A stretch of 64,000 bases of DNA, from NCBI RefSeq assembly GCF_002872075.1, contig NZ_PGGU01000029.1, positions 242,788 to 306,787 on the forward strand, read 5' to 3'. The notes under the pieces were generated by a model. The model saw only the letters and a program-made list of their open reading frames with translations. It made no database searches and was not told where the DNA came from. Both the position numbers and the translations under genes were made by a program. Source of the DNA: Microbacterium aurantiacum. Its GTDB lineage: Bacteria; Actinomycetota; Actinomycetes; Actinomycetales; Microbacteriaceae. This document shows, one piece after another, positions 56,919-64,000 of the stretch (its first letter is position 1; every line of letters begins with the position of its first letter).

Positions 56919-58373
56919 GTGACCGACGCCGACGCGCCCCGACCCGTCCTGCATTTCACCCCGGAGCGGAACTGGATGAACGACCCGAACGGGCTCGTCT
57001 TCCACCGCGGCAGGTACCACTTGTACTACCAGTGCAATCCGGAGGGGACGATCCACGACCACATCAGCTGGGGGCACGCGTCCAGCACCGATCTCACCCA
57101 CTGGGAGCACCATCCGATCGCGATCCGCGACGATGAGGCCGGGGAGATCTTCTCCGGATCCGCCGTCATCGATCACGGCAACACGTCGGGTTTCGGCTCG
57201 GCCGACGCGCCGGCGCTGGTCGCGCTTTACACCCAGGCATCGAGGAACCCGAGCCGACAGGCGCAGTCGCTCGCCTACAGCATCGACGATGGCATGACCT
57301 GGACGAAGTACGCGGGCAACCCGGTGCTCGATCGCGGCACCGGGGAGTTCCGCGACCCGAAGGTGTTCCGTTACGACGGGCCGGCCGGCAGCTACTGGGT
57401 GATGGTCGCCGTCGAGGCGGTCCACCGGCAGGTGCTGCTGTATCGCTCCGATGACCTCACGCGCTGGACGTTCCTGTCGAGCTTCGGACCGGAGCGGGCC
57501 GTCGACGGCGTTTGGGAATGCCCGGACCTGTTCCCGCTCGCGGTCGACGGCGACCCGTCAGACGTGCGCTGGGTGCTGATCATCAGCCTCAGCCCCGGCG
57601 GCGTCGCGGGCGGCTCAGGCACCCAGTACGTCATCGGCCGTTTCGACGGCGTGACTTTCAGCGCGGATACCGAGGCGACCGGAGAGGCCGTGGACTGGCT
57701 CGACTTCGGGCGGGATTGCTACGCCGGTGTCACCTTCGACGGCCTGGCCCGCGAGGAGCGGACGATGATCGCGTGGATGTCGAACTGGGATTACGCGCGC
57801 GAACTCCCTGCCGGAGACGGACTCCTCCAGCGCGGAATGATGACGCTCCCTCGGCGGCTCTCCCTCGTACGCCACGACGGGCGGCTGCGGCTCCGGCAGC
57901 AGCCGGTCGCCGCTCCGCTCGAGGACGAGGTCGCGATCGAGGCGGCATCCGTCGACGAGCGGGTCACGCTGATGGAGCGGCTGCCCGAAGCCGGGCGGAT
58001 GACGCTGCGCGTGGACACTCGGGATGCGGCGGGGTTCGCCCTCCATCTGCGATGCGACCCCGCAGGCGGCGACGGCATCGTCCTGGCCTACGATCGCCAG
58101 GAGGGGCACATCAGCCTGGATCGCCGGGCCGGTGGCGATCAGGTGCACGAGAGCTTTCCGAGCGTCGAAGTCATGCCGGTCTCCGGCGCTGAGCTCCTCG
58201 AGCTCGTCATCTGGCTGGACCGCGCGTCGATCGAGATCTTCGCCGACGGCGGCACCCGCGTGCTCACCGATCTCCTGCCCCCGCAGCGCGGCACGGCGCT
58301 CGCCATCGAAGGGCGAGGGGGCGCGGTGCGGGTCGAGAGGATCGCGGTGGCGGAGGCCGTCGTCCCGGGATGA
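56919..58373 (+). CDS. Glycoside hydrolase family 32 (beta-fructosidase)
   Basis: This 484-residue GH32 enzyme has the nucleophile Asp22 in NWMNDPNG, Asp146 in FRDPKVF and the acid/base Glu200 in WECPDLF, followed by a C-terminal beta-sandwich (about 335-480). It has no signal peptide, so it acts in the cytosol on imported sucrose, levan or inulin oligosaccharides. It starts at GTG 56919 after GAAGGAAG. It is last in the LacI-controlled operon. Confidence 0.94.
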   Translation: MTDADAPRPVLHFTPERNWMNDPNGLVFHRGRYHLYYQCNPEGTIHDHISWGHASSTDLTHWEHHPIAIRDDEAGEIFSGSAVIDHGNTSGFGSADAPALVALYTQASRNPSRQAQSLAYSIDDGMTWTKYAGNPVLDRGTGEFRDPKVFRYDGPAGSYWVMVAVEAVHRQVLLYRSDDLTRWTFLSSFGPERAVDGVWECPDLFPLAVDGDPSDVRWVLIISLSPGGVAGGSGTQYVIGRFDGVTFSADTEATGEAVDWLDFGRDCYAGVTFDGLAREERTMIAWMSNWDYARELPAGDGLLQRGMMTLPRRLSLVRHDGRLRLRQQPVAAPLEDEVAIEAASVDERVTLMERLPEAGRMTLRVDTRDAAGFALHLRCDPAGGDGIVLAYDRQEGHISLDRRAGGDQVHESFPSVEVMPVSGAELLELVIWLDRASIEIFADGGTRVLTDLLPPQRGTALAIEGRGGAVRVERIAVAEAVVPG

Positions 58374-58393
58374 GGAGCGGTGCGGGTGGTGCC

Positions 58394-58410
58394 GGTCGGG
58401 CTTCCCGACC
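58394..58410 (+). terminator. Short hairpin terminator after the GH32 gene
   Basis: GGTCGGG (58394-58400) and CCCGACC (58404-58410) form a perfect 7-bp stem with a CTT loop, 20 bp after the GH32 stop and 32 bp before sufS. It likely ends the sugar operon, though the stem is short. Confidence 0.55.
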
Positions 58411-58442
58411 CCATACACAGCCGCAGGTGGGAAACTGGAACG

Positions 58443-59750
58443 ATGAGCGCTCCCGTCGTCACGAATCTCGCCACCCCCCTGAGCGAGGCGGAAGTGCTGC
58501 GCATCCGCGAGGACTTCCCGATCCTGCAGACGCAGGTGAACGGGCATCCGCTCTCCTATCTCGATTCCGGCGCGACATCGCAGCGCCCGCTGGCGGTGCT
58601 GGATGCCGAGCGCGAGTTCGCATCGACGATGAACTCGGCTGTGCATCGCGGAGCGCACACCCTCGCCGCCGAGGCGACGGAGCTGTTCGAAGACGCCCGC
58701 AGCACGCTCGCTCGTTTCATCGGCGCCGATGACGACGAGATCGTCTGGACCTCGAACGCCACCGAGGCGATCAACCTCGTCGCCTACTCGCTCTCCAACG
58801 CCTCCGCCGGCCGCGGCGGCGCCGAAGCCGACCGGCTCCGGCTCCGGGAAGGCGACGAGATCGTCGCCACCGAGATGGAGCACCACGCGAACCTCATCCC
58901 GTGGCAGGAGCTCGCCGCCCGCACCGGTGCGACGCTGCGGGTCATTCCGGTCGACGACGACGGCGCCCTGCGACTCGACGACGCGGCCGCCATCATCAAC
59001 GCCCGCACCCGGATCGTCGCCGTCACCCACGTCTCGAACGTGCTCGGCGTGATCAACCCCGTGGCCCAGCTGATCGCCATGGCGCGCGAGGTCGGCTCGC
59101 TCGTGCTGCTCGACGCCTGCCAGTCGGCCCCGCATCTCCCGCTCGACGTCAAGGAGCTCGACGTCGACTTCGCCGTGCTCTCCGGCCACAAGATGCTCGG
59201 CCCCACCGGGATCGGCGCTCTCTACGGTCGGCGCGAACTCCTCGAGGCCATGCCGCCGTTCCTCACCGGCGGGTCGATGATCACCACCGTCACGACGACG
59301 GCCGCCGAGTACCTGCCGCCGCCGCAGCGCTTCGAAGCCGGCACGCAGCGAGTGTCGCAGGCGATCGCGCTCGCCGCCGCCGCCGACTACCTCACGGCGG
59401 TCGGGATGCCGCGGATCGCTGCGCACGAGGCCGCCTTCGGCCGTCAGCTCGTCGACGGGCTGAGCGCGATCGAGGGCGTTCGCGTGCTCGGCGCCGGCAT
59501 CGACCTGCCACGGGTCGGGCTCGCCAGCTTCGATGTCGCCGGCATCCACTCCCACGATGTCGGCCAGTTCCTCGACGATCTCGGCATCGCGGTGCGCGTC
59601 GGGCATCACTGCGCCCAGCCGCTGCACCGCCGGCTCGGTGTCACCTCCTCCACGAGGGCGAGCACCTACCTCTACACGACGCAGTCCGAGGTGGATGCCG
59701 TGATCGATGGCGTCGCCGCGGCGATCCAGTTCTTCCGGAGGGGCGCATGA
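58443..59750 (+). CDS. sufS: Cysteine desulfurase SufS
   Basis: This 435-residue class V aminotransferase has the PLP lysine in LSGHKMLGPTGIG and the catalytic cysteine in RVGHHCAQPLHRRL, the conserved Cys loop of SufS-type enzymes. It removes sulfur from cysteine and passes it to SufU. The next gene, sufU, overlaps its stop by 4 bp. ATG 58443 is chosen; longer frames run into the terminator region. No sufBCD is in the window. Confidence 0.94.
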   Translation: MSAPVVTNLATPLSEAEVLRIREDFPILQTQVNGHPLSYLDSGATSQRPLAVLDAEREFASTMNSAVHRGAHTLAAEATELFEDARSTLARFIGADDDEIVWTSNATEAINLVAYSLSNASAGRGGAEADRLRLREGDEIVATEMEHHANLIPWQELAARTGATLRVIPVDDDGALRLDDAAAIINARTRIVAVTHVSNVLGVINPVAQLIAMAREVGSLVLLDACQSAPHLPLDVKELDVDFAVLSGHKMLGPTGIGALYGRRELLEAMPPFLTGGSMITTVTTTAAEYLPPPQRFEAGTQRVSQAIALAAAADYLTAVGMPRIAAHEAAFGRQLVDGLSAIEGVRVLGAGIDLPRVGLASFDVAGIHSHDVGQFLDDLGIAVRVGHHCAQPLHRRLGVTSSTRASTYLYTTQSEVDAVIDGVAAAIQFFRRGA

Positions 59751-60184
59751 GCGACCTGCAGAACCTGTACCAGGAACTCATCCTCGACCACTCCCGCACG
59801 CCGTACGGCTTCGGCCTGCGCGATGCGGTCGCAGCGCAGTCGCACCAGGTGAACCCGACCTGCGGGGACGAGGTCACTCTGCAGGTGCACCGTGGGGCGG
59901 ACGGCACCATCGAGGCGATCGCGTGGGAGGGCCACGGATGCGCCATCTCGCAGGCATCCGCCTCGCTGTTCGCGGAATTGGCCGAAGGACTGACGGTCGA
60001 CGAGGTGGAAGTGCGCATCGCCGCGTTCCGAGAGGCCATGCGCTCCCGCGGGAAGATCGAGCCCGATGAGGAGCTGCTCGGCGACGCCGCGGCTCTCGGC
60101 GGGGTGTCCAAGTACGTCGCCCGAGTGAAGTGCGCAATGCTCGCCTGGGTCGCCGCAGAGGACGCGCTGCACAAGCTGGGCTGA
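59747..60184 (+). CDS. sufU: SufU-type sulfur-transfer protein
   Basis: The 145-residue protein has the zinc ligands Cys39, Asp41 (NPTCGDEV), Cys65 (GHGCAISQAS) and Cys129 (RVKCAML), matching the SufU zinc site of Gram-positive bacteria. It accepts persulfide sulfur from SufS for Fe-S cluster assembly. The 4-bp overlap with sufS shows coupled translation. Confidence 0.94.
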   Translation: MSDLQNLYQELILDHSRTPYGFGLRDAVAAQSHQVNPTCGDEVTLQVHRGADGTIEAIAWEGHGCAISQASASLFAELAEGLTVDEVEVRIAAFREAMRSRGKIEPDEELLGDAAALGGVSKYVARVKCAMLAWVAAEDALHKLG

Positions 60185-60218
60185 TCCGTCGGGAGCGACG
60201 GCAGAGGAGGATGGACGC

Positions 60219-61160
60219 ATGCCTCTGACGCTGCTGCCGCTGCCCGCCGATCGCTACGACGCCTGGCTGGAGGCCACCAGGGCTCGGCTCATCCGGCTGC
60301 GGCAGGAATCGGGGATGCGGCCGGGGCAGGATGCGGTCGACCAGGCCGATGCCTACTTCACCGACCTGCTTCCCGACGGGTTGGACACCGCGACCTCACG
60401 CATCCTGCGCATCGTCGACGACGTGGACGGTGAGATCGGCACGGTCTGGCTCGGGCTGAGCAGCCCCAAGCTGTTCGTCGTCGACCTCGCTTTCGCCGTC
60501 ACGCCCACCGACGCGCAGCACGACGCTCTCTTCGCCGCGGTCCTGGCGACGGCGCGAGAGCGCGGGGTAAGCAAGGTGAGCATGGCCCTCTTCCCTCAGG
60601 ATGCCGAGGGGCATCGGTTCGTCGAGGGGAGGGGCTTCGAGGTCTCGTCGATCCAGATGCTGCTCGAGCCGCTTCCGGACCGGGAGGTCGCCGCGCATGT
60701 CGACGTGGTGCCGATGACCCCGGAGCGTTACCCGCGGTACGCCGTGGAGTCGGAGGCGGCGTTCGCCCAGGATCTCGTCGATGCGGGACGGTACACGATG
60801 GGGGAAGCGGTGGAGGAGTCGCACCGGCAGTTCCTCGACGAGCTTCCGCACGGGCTGGACACGCCCGGCCAGGAGCTGTTCACCGCGTCTGTCGACGGCG
60901 CCGAGGTCGGCATCCTGTGGATCGGCATGCGCCGGAGGGACGGTCGTCGTCACGCGTTCGTCCTCGACATCGAGGTGGCCGCCGACCAGCGGCGCAAGGG
61001 GTACGGACGCGAGCTCATGCACGCGGCTGAACGAGAAGCGGCAAGGCTCGGCGCCGGGTCGATCGGGCTGCACGTGTTCGGGTTCAACGGGGGCGCCGTC
61101 TCGCTCTACGAGCAGCTCGGATACCGGCGAGTCGAGGAGCACCACCTCCTGGAACTGTGA
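60219..61160 (+). CDS. Tandem GNAT acetyltransferase-like protein
   Basis: The 313-residue protein has two GNAT-like halves. The second (about 165-313) keeps the acetyl-CoA motif: the strand HAFVLDIEVAADQRRKGYGRELM with the RRKGYG loop, and NGGAVSLYEQLGY. The first half (about 45-150) shows only a weakened form and may be inactive. Such fusions often acetylate small molecules. Its start follows GGAGGATG, and it lies 34 bp after sufU. Confidence 0.85.
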   Translation: MPLTLLPLPADRYDAWLEATRARLIRLRQESGMRPGQDAVDQADAYFTDLLPDGLDTATSRILRIVDDVDGEIGTVWLGLSSPKLFVVDLAFAVTPTDAQHDALFAAVLATARERGVSKVSMALFPQDAEGHRFVEGRGFEVSSIQMLLEPLPDREVAAHVDVVPMTPERYPRYAVESEAAFAQDLVDAGRYTMGEAVEESHRQFLDELPHGLDTPGQELFTASVDGAEVGILWIGMRRRDGRRHAFVLDIEVAADQRRKGYGRELMHAAEREAARLGAGSIGLHVFGFNGGAVSLYEQLGYRRVEEHHLLEL

Positions 61161-61226
61161 ACCGGCGCTCCCGACATGCGGCGTCATCCACGGGAATACC
61201 GTGATGCCGCCGGCGTTGGGCCGGAC

Positions 61227-61868
61227 ATGACAACTCTTGGAATCATCGGCGCAGGACACATCGGAGCACAGGTCGCACGCGTGGCCGTCGCCTCCGGATA
61301 CGACGTGGTCATCGCGAACTCGCGCGGTCCGGAGACCCTCGGCGACCTCGTCGCGGAACTCGGCCCGAAGGCGAGGGCTGCGACCGCGGCGGAGGCGGGA
61401 GCGGTGGGCGACGTGGTCGTCGTGACCGTGCCGCTGCACGCGATCGATCAGGTCCCGGTCGAGCCGCTGGCGGGCAAGATCGTGCTCGACACGAACAACT
61501 ACTACTTCGAGCGCGACGGCCGCATCGACGCTCTGGACAAGGGCGAGACCACCACGTCGGAGCTGGTCCAGCGGCATCTGCCCACCTCGAAGGTGGCCAA
61601 GGCGTTCAACCACATCTACGCATCGGACATCGCGACGACGGGCGCCCCGGCAGGGGAGCCGAACCGCCGTGCTCTGGCCACGGCGAGCGACCATGACGAC
61701 GCGGCGGCGTTCGTCGAGCGCTTCTACGACGAGATCGGCTTCGACACCGTGAACGTCGGTCCGCTGAGTGAATCGTGGCGCGTGGAGCGCGATCGTCCTG
61801 CCTACGTCGTCCGTCAGAACGCCGAGGAGCTGACGAGGAATCTGGCGCTCGCGAATCGCCTGCCCTGA
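61227..61868 (+). CDS. NADPH-dependent F420 reductase-like protein
   Basis: This 213-residue Rossmann protein opens with LGIIGAGHIGAQVARVAVASGYDVVIANSRGPE, the NAD(P)-binding motif of the NADP-dependent F420 oxidoreductase / 6-phosphogluconate-dehydrogenase-like group, followed by VVVTVPLHAI and LDTNNYY. The substrate is not evident; members act on F420 or related cofactors, or are uncharacterised. A hairpin terminator lies 20 bp after its stop. Confidence 0.85.
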   Translation: MTTLGIIGAGHIGAQVARVAVASGYDVVIANSRGPETLGDLVAELGPKARAATAAEAGAVGDVVVVTVPLHAIDQVPVEPLAGKIVLDTNNYYFERDGRIDALDKGETTTSELVQRHLPTSKVAKAFNHIYASDIATTGAPAGEPNRRALATASDHDDAAAFVERFYDEIGFDTVNVGPLSESWRVERDRPAYVVRQNAEELTRNLALANRLP

Positions 61869-61888
61869 CGCGTTCGGGCGCCCGGCAC

Positions 61889-61918
61889 AGGGGCGGGATG
61901 CTGCGGCATCTCGCCCCT
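61889..61918 (+). terminator. Hairpin terminator after the F420-reductase-like gene
   Basis: AGGGGCGGGATGC (61889-61901) pairs with GCATCTCGCCCCT (61906-61918) through 13 pairs, one of them G-T, around a TGCG tetraloop. It follows the stop at 61868 and is followed by a TC-rich stretch. Confidence 0.8.
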
Positions 61919-62003
61919 TCGGCGTCGAGGGATGCGCGCGACGCGGAATGCCCGAGAATGTCGAACTGCTCGAAGAACCCCGAAAGGATGGGAGAATCCA
62001 GAC

Positions 62004-62687
62004 ATGACGAGGCTGGGGGCGGTCGGCGAACTGGAGTCTGCGCGTGTGGCGCGGATCCTGCGGGATGACATCGTGCAGGGTCGGCGGCTGCCGGGGGAAA
62101 AGCTCATCGAGCGCGACATCGCCGCCGAACTCGACGTCTCACGCCTGCCCGTCCGGGAGGCGATCCGCGCGCTGGTCGCGGAGGGGATCGTCCTCGTGAA
62201 ACCGCGCAGTTGGGCGGTGGTGCGCGAGTTCACTCTGCGTGATCTGCGTGATCTCAGCGAGATCCGCGAGGCGGTCGAGACGCTGATCTTCGTCTTCGCG
62301 ACCGAACGGCACGACGAGGCCGGGATCGAACGCCTGCGGGCGACGCTCGAGCGGGAGGAGACCGCTGCCCGCGAGGACGACGTGGATGCCGCTCGAACGG
62401 CGGCCACGCAGTTCCACCAGGTCGCCACTGAACTCGCCGGCAACGAGATGATCGACGAGCTCATCCGCGCCTTCGTCACGCGTCTGCGCTGGCTGTTCGG
62501 TCAGCACGACGACCTGCTGAGGATGGCGGCCGAACATCGGTCGATCTTCGACGCCATGGCCGCGCGGGATGCTGATGCCGTGCGGCGGCTCGTCCGGCGG
62601 CACCTCCTGGAGGGGCAGGAAGCCGCCGAGCACCGTCTGCGCACGAGTCCCGCGACGCTCGCCGGCCCGGCGGCTCCGCTGCCCTGA
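62004..62687 (+). CDS. GntR family regulator (FadR/FCD subgroup)
   Basis: The 227-residue protein has a GntR winged helix at about residues 8-75 (LRDDIVQGRRLPGEKLIERDIAAELDVSRLPVREAIRALVAEGIV in that order) and a C-terminal all-helical FCD domain ending with a conserved HRSIFDAMAARDADAVRRLVRRHL helix. FCD-type regulators usually sense organic acids. No divergent partner gene is adjacent, so the target is unknown. Confidence 0.88.
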   Translation: MTRLGAVGELESARVARILRDDIVQGRRLPGEKLIERDIAAELDVSRLPVREAIRALVAEGIVLVKPRSWAVVREFTLRDLRDLSEIREAVETLIFVFATERHDEAGIERLRATLEREETAAREDDVDAARTAATQFHQVATELAGNEMIDELIRAFVTRLRWLFGQHDDLLRMAAEHRSIFDAMAARDADAVRRLVRRHLLEGQEAAEHRLRTSPATLAGPAAPLP

Positions 62688-62743
62688 CCGGACCCGGCGT
62701 GACCGCACCGGCCGGGATCGCGAGCGCCGGCTGATCCGTCCGT

Positions 62744-63577
62744 TCAGGGAGTGGTCGTATCGGTCGCCGCGCGCAACGGGCGCCGCATCGCCGCCCAGTA
62801 CATGGTCGGGGCGAGTCGCACGAGCAGATCGATGAGACGCGCCTCGCGGCCGATCATCGTCCGCACGCGGCGCCGCCTCGTCGCGCGTACGATCAGGGCC
62901 GCGGCATCCGCGGGTTCCGTGTGATACATCGCGGCCTGAGCCGCCGCCGCCCGCGCGGCGATGGCCGGATCGATCGCCGCGGCGTAGCGGCCGTGCAGGA
63001 TGATCCCGGTGCGCACCCCTGCCGGGTAGACGGCGCCGACCGAGACCGAGGTGCCTTCGAGTTCGTGCCGCAGCGCTTCGGAGAAGCCGCGGACGGCGAA
63101 CTTGCTCATCGCGTACGGGATGCGGCCGGCAGGAGCAGCGAGGGCGTAGACGCTGGCGAGGTGCGTGATGTGCGCCGCCGGTGCCGCGCGCAGCAGGGGA
63201 AGCAGCGCCTTCGTGATCGAGACCGTTCCCCACAGGTTCACATCGACCAGCCAGCGCATCTCCTCCATCGTGAGCTGGTCGAGGGTGCCGAGCATCGACG
63301 ACCCTGCGCAGGTGATCAGCGCGTTCACCTGCCCGTGCACGGCGGCGATCTCGGCGGCCACTGCGAACACCGCCCGGTCGTCACGCAGGTCGACGACGTG
63401 CGTCGTCACGGTCGTTCCCGTCAGCTCGGCGGCGACCGCGGTCAGCGCATCGGCGTTGTGGTCGATCAGCGCGAGATGCGCGCCCTCCGCGGCGAGCAGG
63501 CGCGCGACGGCGGCTCCCATACCGCTCGCTGCGCCGGTGACGACCGTGGTGCTGCCGGCGAATTCGAGCGGCTGCAT
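62744..63577 (-). CDS. SDR family NAD(P)-dependent oxidoreductase
   Basis: The 277-residue SDR has TGAASGMG near residues 15-22, the ALITCAGSS variant of NNAG, and the catalytic YAMSK (Tyr and Lys four residues apart) in RIPYAMSKFAVRG. Its C-terminus carries a long basic tail and a hydrophobic end (LIDLLVRLAPTMYWAAM), suggesting membrane contact, as in retinol/hydroxysteroid-type SDRs. The substrate is unknown. It is divergent from a partial gene at 63708. Confidence 0.87.
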   Translation of the reverse strand: MQPLEFAGSTTVVTGAASGMGAAVARLLAAEGAHLALIDHNADALTAVAAELTGTTVTTHVVDLRDDRAVFAVAAEIAAVHGQVNALITCAGSSMLGTLDQLTMEEMRWLVDVNLWGTVSITKALLPLLRAAPAAHITHLASVYALAAPAGRIPYAMSKFAVRGFSEALRHELEGTSVSVGAVYPAGVRTGIILHGRYAAAIDPAIAARAAAAQAAMYHTEPADAAALIVRATRRRRVRTMIGREARLIDLLVRLAPTMYWAAMRRPLRAATDTTTP

Positions 63578-63707
63578 CCGTCCTCCTCAGGCGCGATCCC
63601 GAGGACGTCGCCCGCGCATCGGCGTGGGCGACCGGACCCCGATCGGATCCATTCTGGCCGACGCTCCGCGCAAGCGATACCGGTACGCTCGTGGAGAGGA
63701 GGTTGCG

Positions 63708-64000
63708 GTGGGACGAACAGCGGATGCCATCGCTGAAGGTGTCGCGATCGCGACCGCTGCCGCGCGCCTCGTGGTGAAGAACCACATCCTCGTCGGCACG
63801 ATCGCCGAGGGCGGCGTCTTCGACATCGACGAGTACATCGCCGACGCCCGCGAAGCGCTGCGTGCGATGGCGGAGGAGTCGGAGCAGGCGGAGAAGATGC
63901 TGACCGAGCTGCGCAAGCGCGCCCGCGGTCGGCACTCCGATTCTTCGGGTACGCACGACTACCGTGATCGCGACGTGCGCAATCTGAAGCGTCGAGCGAA
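63708..64000 (+). CDS. Hypothetical protein, cut off by the window end
   Basis: A frame starts at GTG 63708 after AGGAGG (63697-63702) and stays open to the window edge (97 codons). It begins VGRTADAIAEGVAIATAAAR and contains an acidic helix-rich segment (DIDEYIADAREALRAMAEE) followed by basic repeats. The strong ribosome site and codon bias support a real gene. No function can be assigned to the visible part. Confidence 0.7.
   Translation, partial: MGRTADAIAEGVAIATAAARLVVKNHILVGTIAEGGVFDIDEYIADAREALRAMAEESEQAEKMLTELRKRARGRHSDSSGTHDYRDRDVRNLKRRA

Noticed and set aside
54903..57425. 840-codon open frame on the minus strand
   Set aside because: It is antisense to the sugar permeases and GH32 gene, with no recognisable domain and an Arg/His/Asp-rich composition typical of shadow frames.
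1..64000. CRISPR array, prophage, insertion sequence, tRNA or rRNA
   Set aside because: I saw no regularly spaced repeats, no transposase or integrase frames, no tRNA cloverleaf with a TTCGA-type loop that I could support, and no rRNA-like stretch. A tRNAscan or Infernal run would settle the RNA question.

Overview
The window looks like the chromosome of a high-GC actinobacterium, most likely Microbacteriaceae and probably Microbacterium. The signs are the strong G/C third-position bias, frequent GTG and TTG starts, TAT-type signal peptides, a CGNR zinc-finger regulator, a SufU-type scaffold and a MetP/MetS-type transporter pair. I saw no rRNA, tRNA, CRISPR array, transposase or phage gene. 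Genes are dense, arranged as many short operons, and most have a divergently transcribed regulator next to them. The placement in Microbacterium is an inference from these features, not a measurement.

Layout. 0-2.5 kb: SDR / TetR / metallo-beta-lactamase-fold hydrolase. 2.5-4.7 kb: APC permease with a divergent TetR. 4.7-7.5 kb: PadR (VanR-type) with vanillate demethylase vanA-vanB. 7.5-7.9 kb: decayed spacer. 7.9-14.8 kb: LysR divergent from a six-gene nitrogen operon (cyclodeaminase-like tyramine oxidase subunit B, FAD amine oxidase, M20 amidohydrolase, ammonium transporter, PII protein, HutD/Ves). 14.8-19.3 kb: CoA ligase, MaoC hydratase, amidohydrolase, SDR and divergent MarR, resembling a p-hydroxycinnamate (cou) cluster. 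19.2-26.7 kb: LysR divergent from a protocatechuate 4,5-cleavage operon (ligJ, ligK, ligI, fused ligAB, ligC, binding-protein-like gene). 26.7-28.7 kb: pobA and IclR. 28.8-32.8 kb: MMPL exporter, TetR, epimerase-like gene. 32.8-42.2 kb: miscellaneous accessory and regulatory genes, including a CYP152-type P450, an HxlR/NmrA pair, a GlxA-type regulator with a cysteine hydrolase, an AEC transporter, and a DUF1304/TetR pair. 42.4-43.8 kb: secreted GH5 glucanase. 44.9-48.4 kb: copper export (copZ, membrane-anchored His-rich protein, copA). 48.6-50.3 kb: NSS transporter with small subunit. 50.4-52.5 kb: ABC-type exporter. 52.5-58.4 kb: LacI-controlled sugar ABC importer and GH32 fructosidase. 58.4-60.2 kb: sufS-sufU. 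60.2-64 kb: GNAT, F420-reductase-like, GntR, SDR, and a partial gene running off the end.

How it fits together. About 14 kb is a lignin-aromatics funnel. The cou-like genes would shorten hydroxycinnamates to hydroxybenzoates, PobA would take 4-hydroxybenzoate to protocatechuate, and VanAB would take vanillate to protocatechuate. The lig/pcm operon then opens protocatechuate by 4,5-extradiol cleavage to pyruvate and oxaloacetate. The isomerase LigU is not visible, and a cytosolic binding-protein-like gene sits last in that operon. The nitrogen operon ends with an Amt and a PII protein that lacks the modifiable Tyr51. Many divergent promoters carry clear palindromes that can be assigned to the adjacent regulator.
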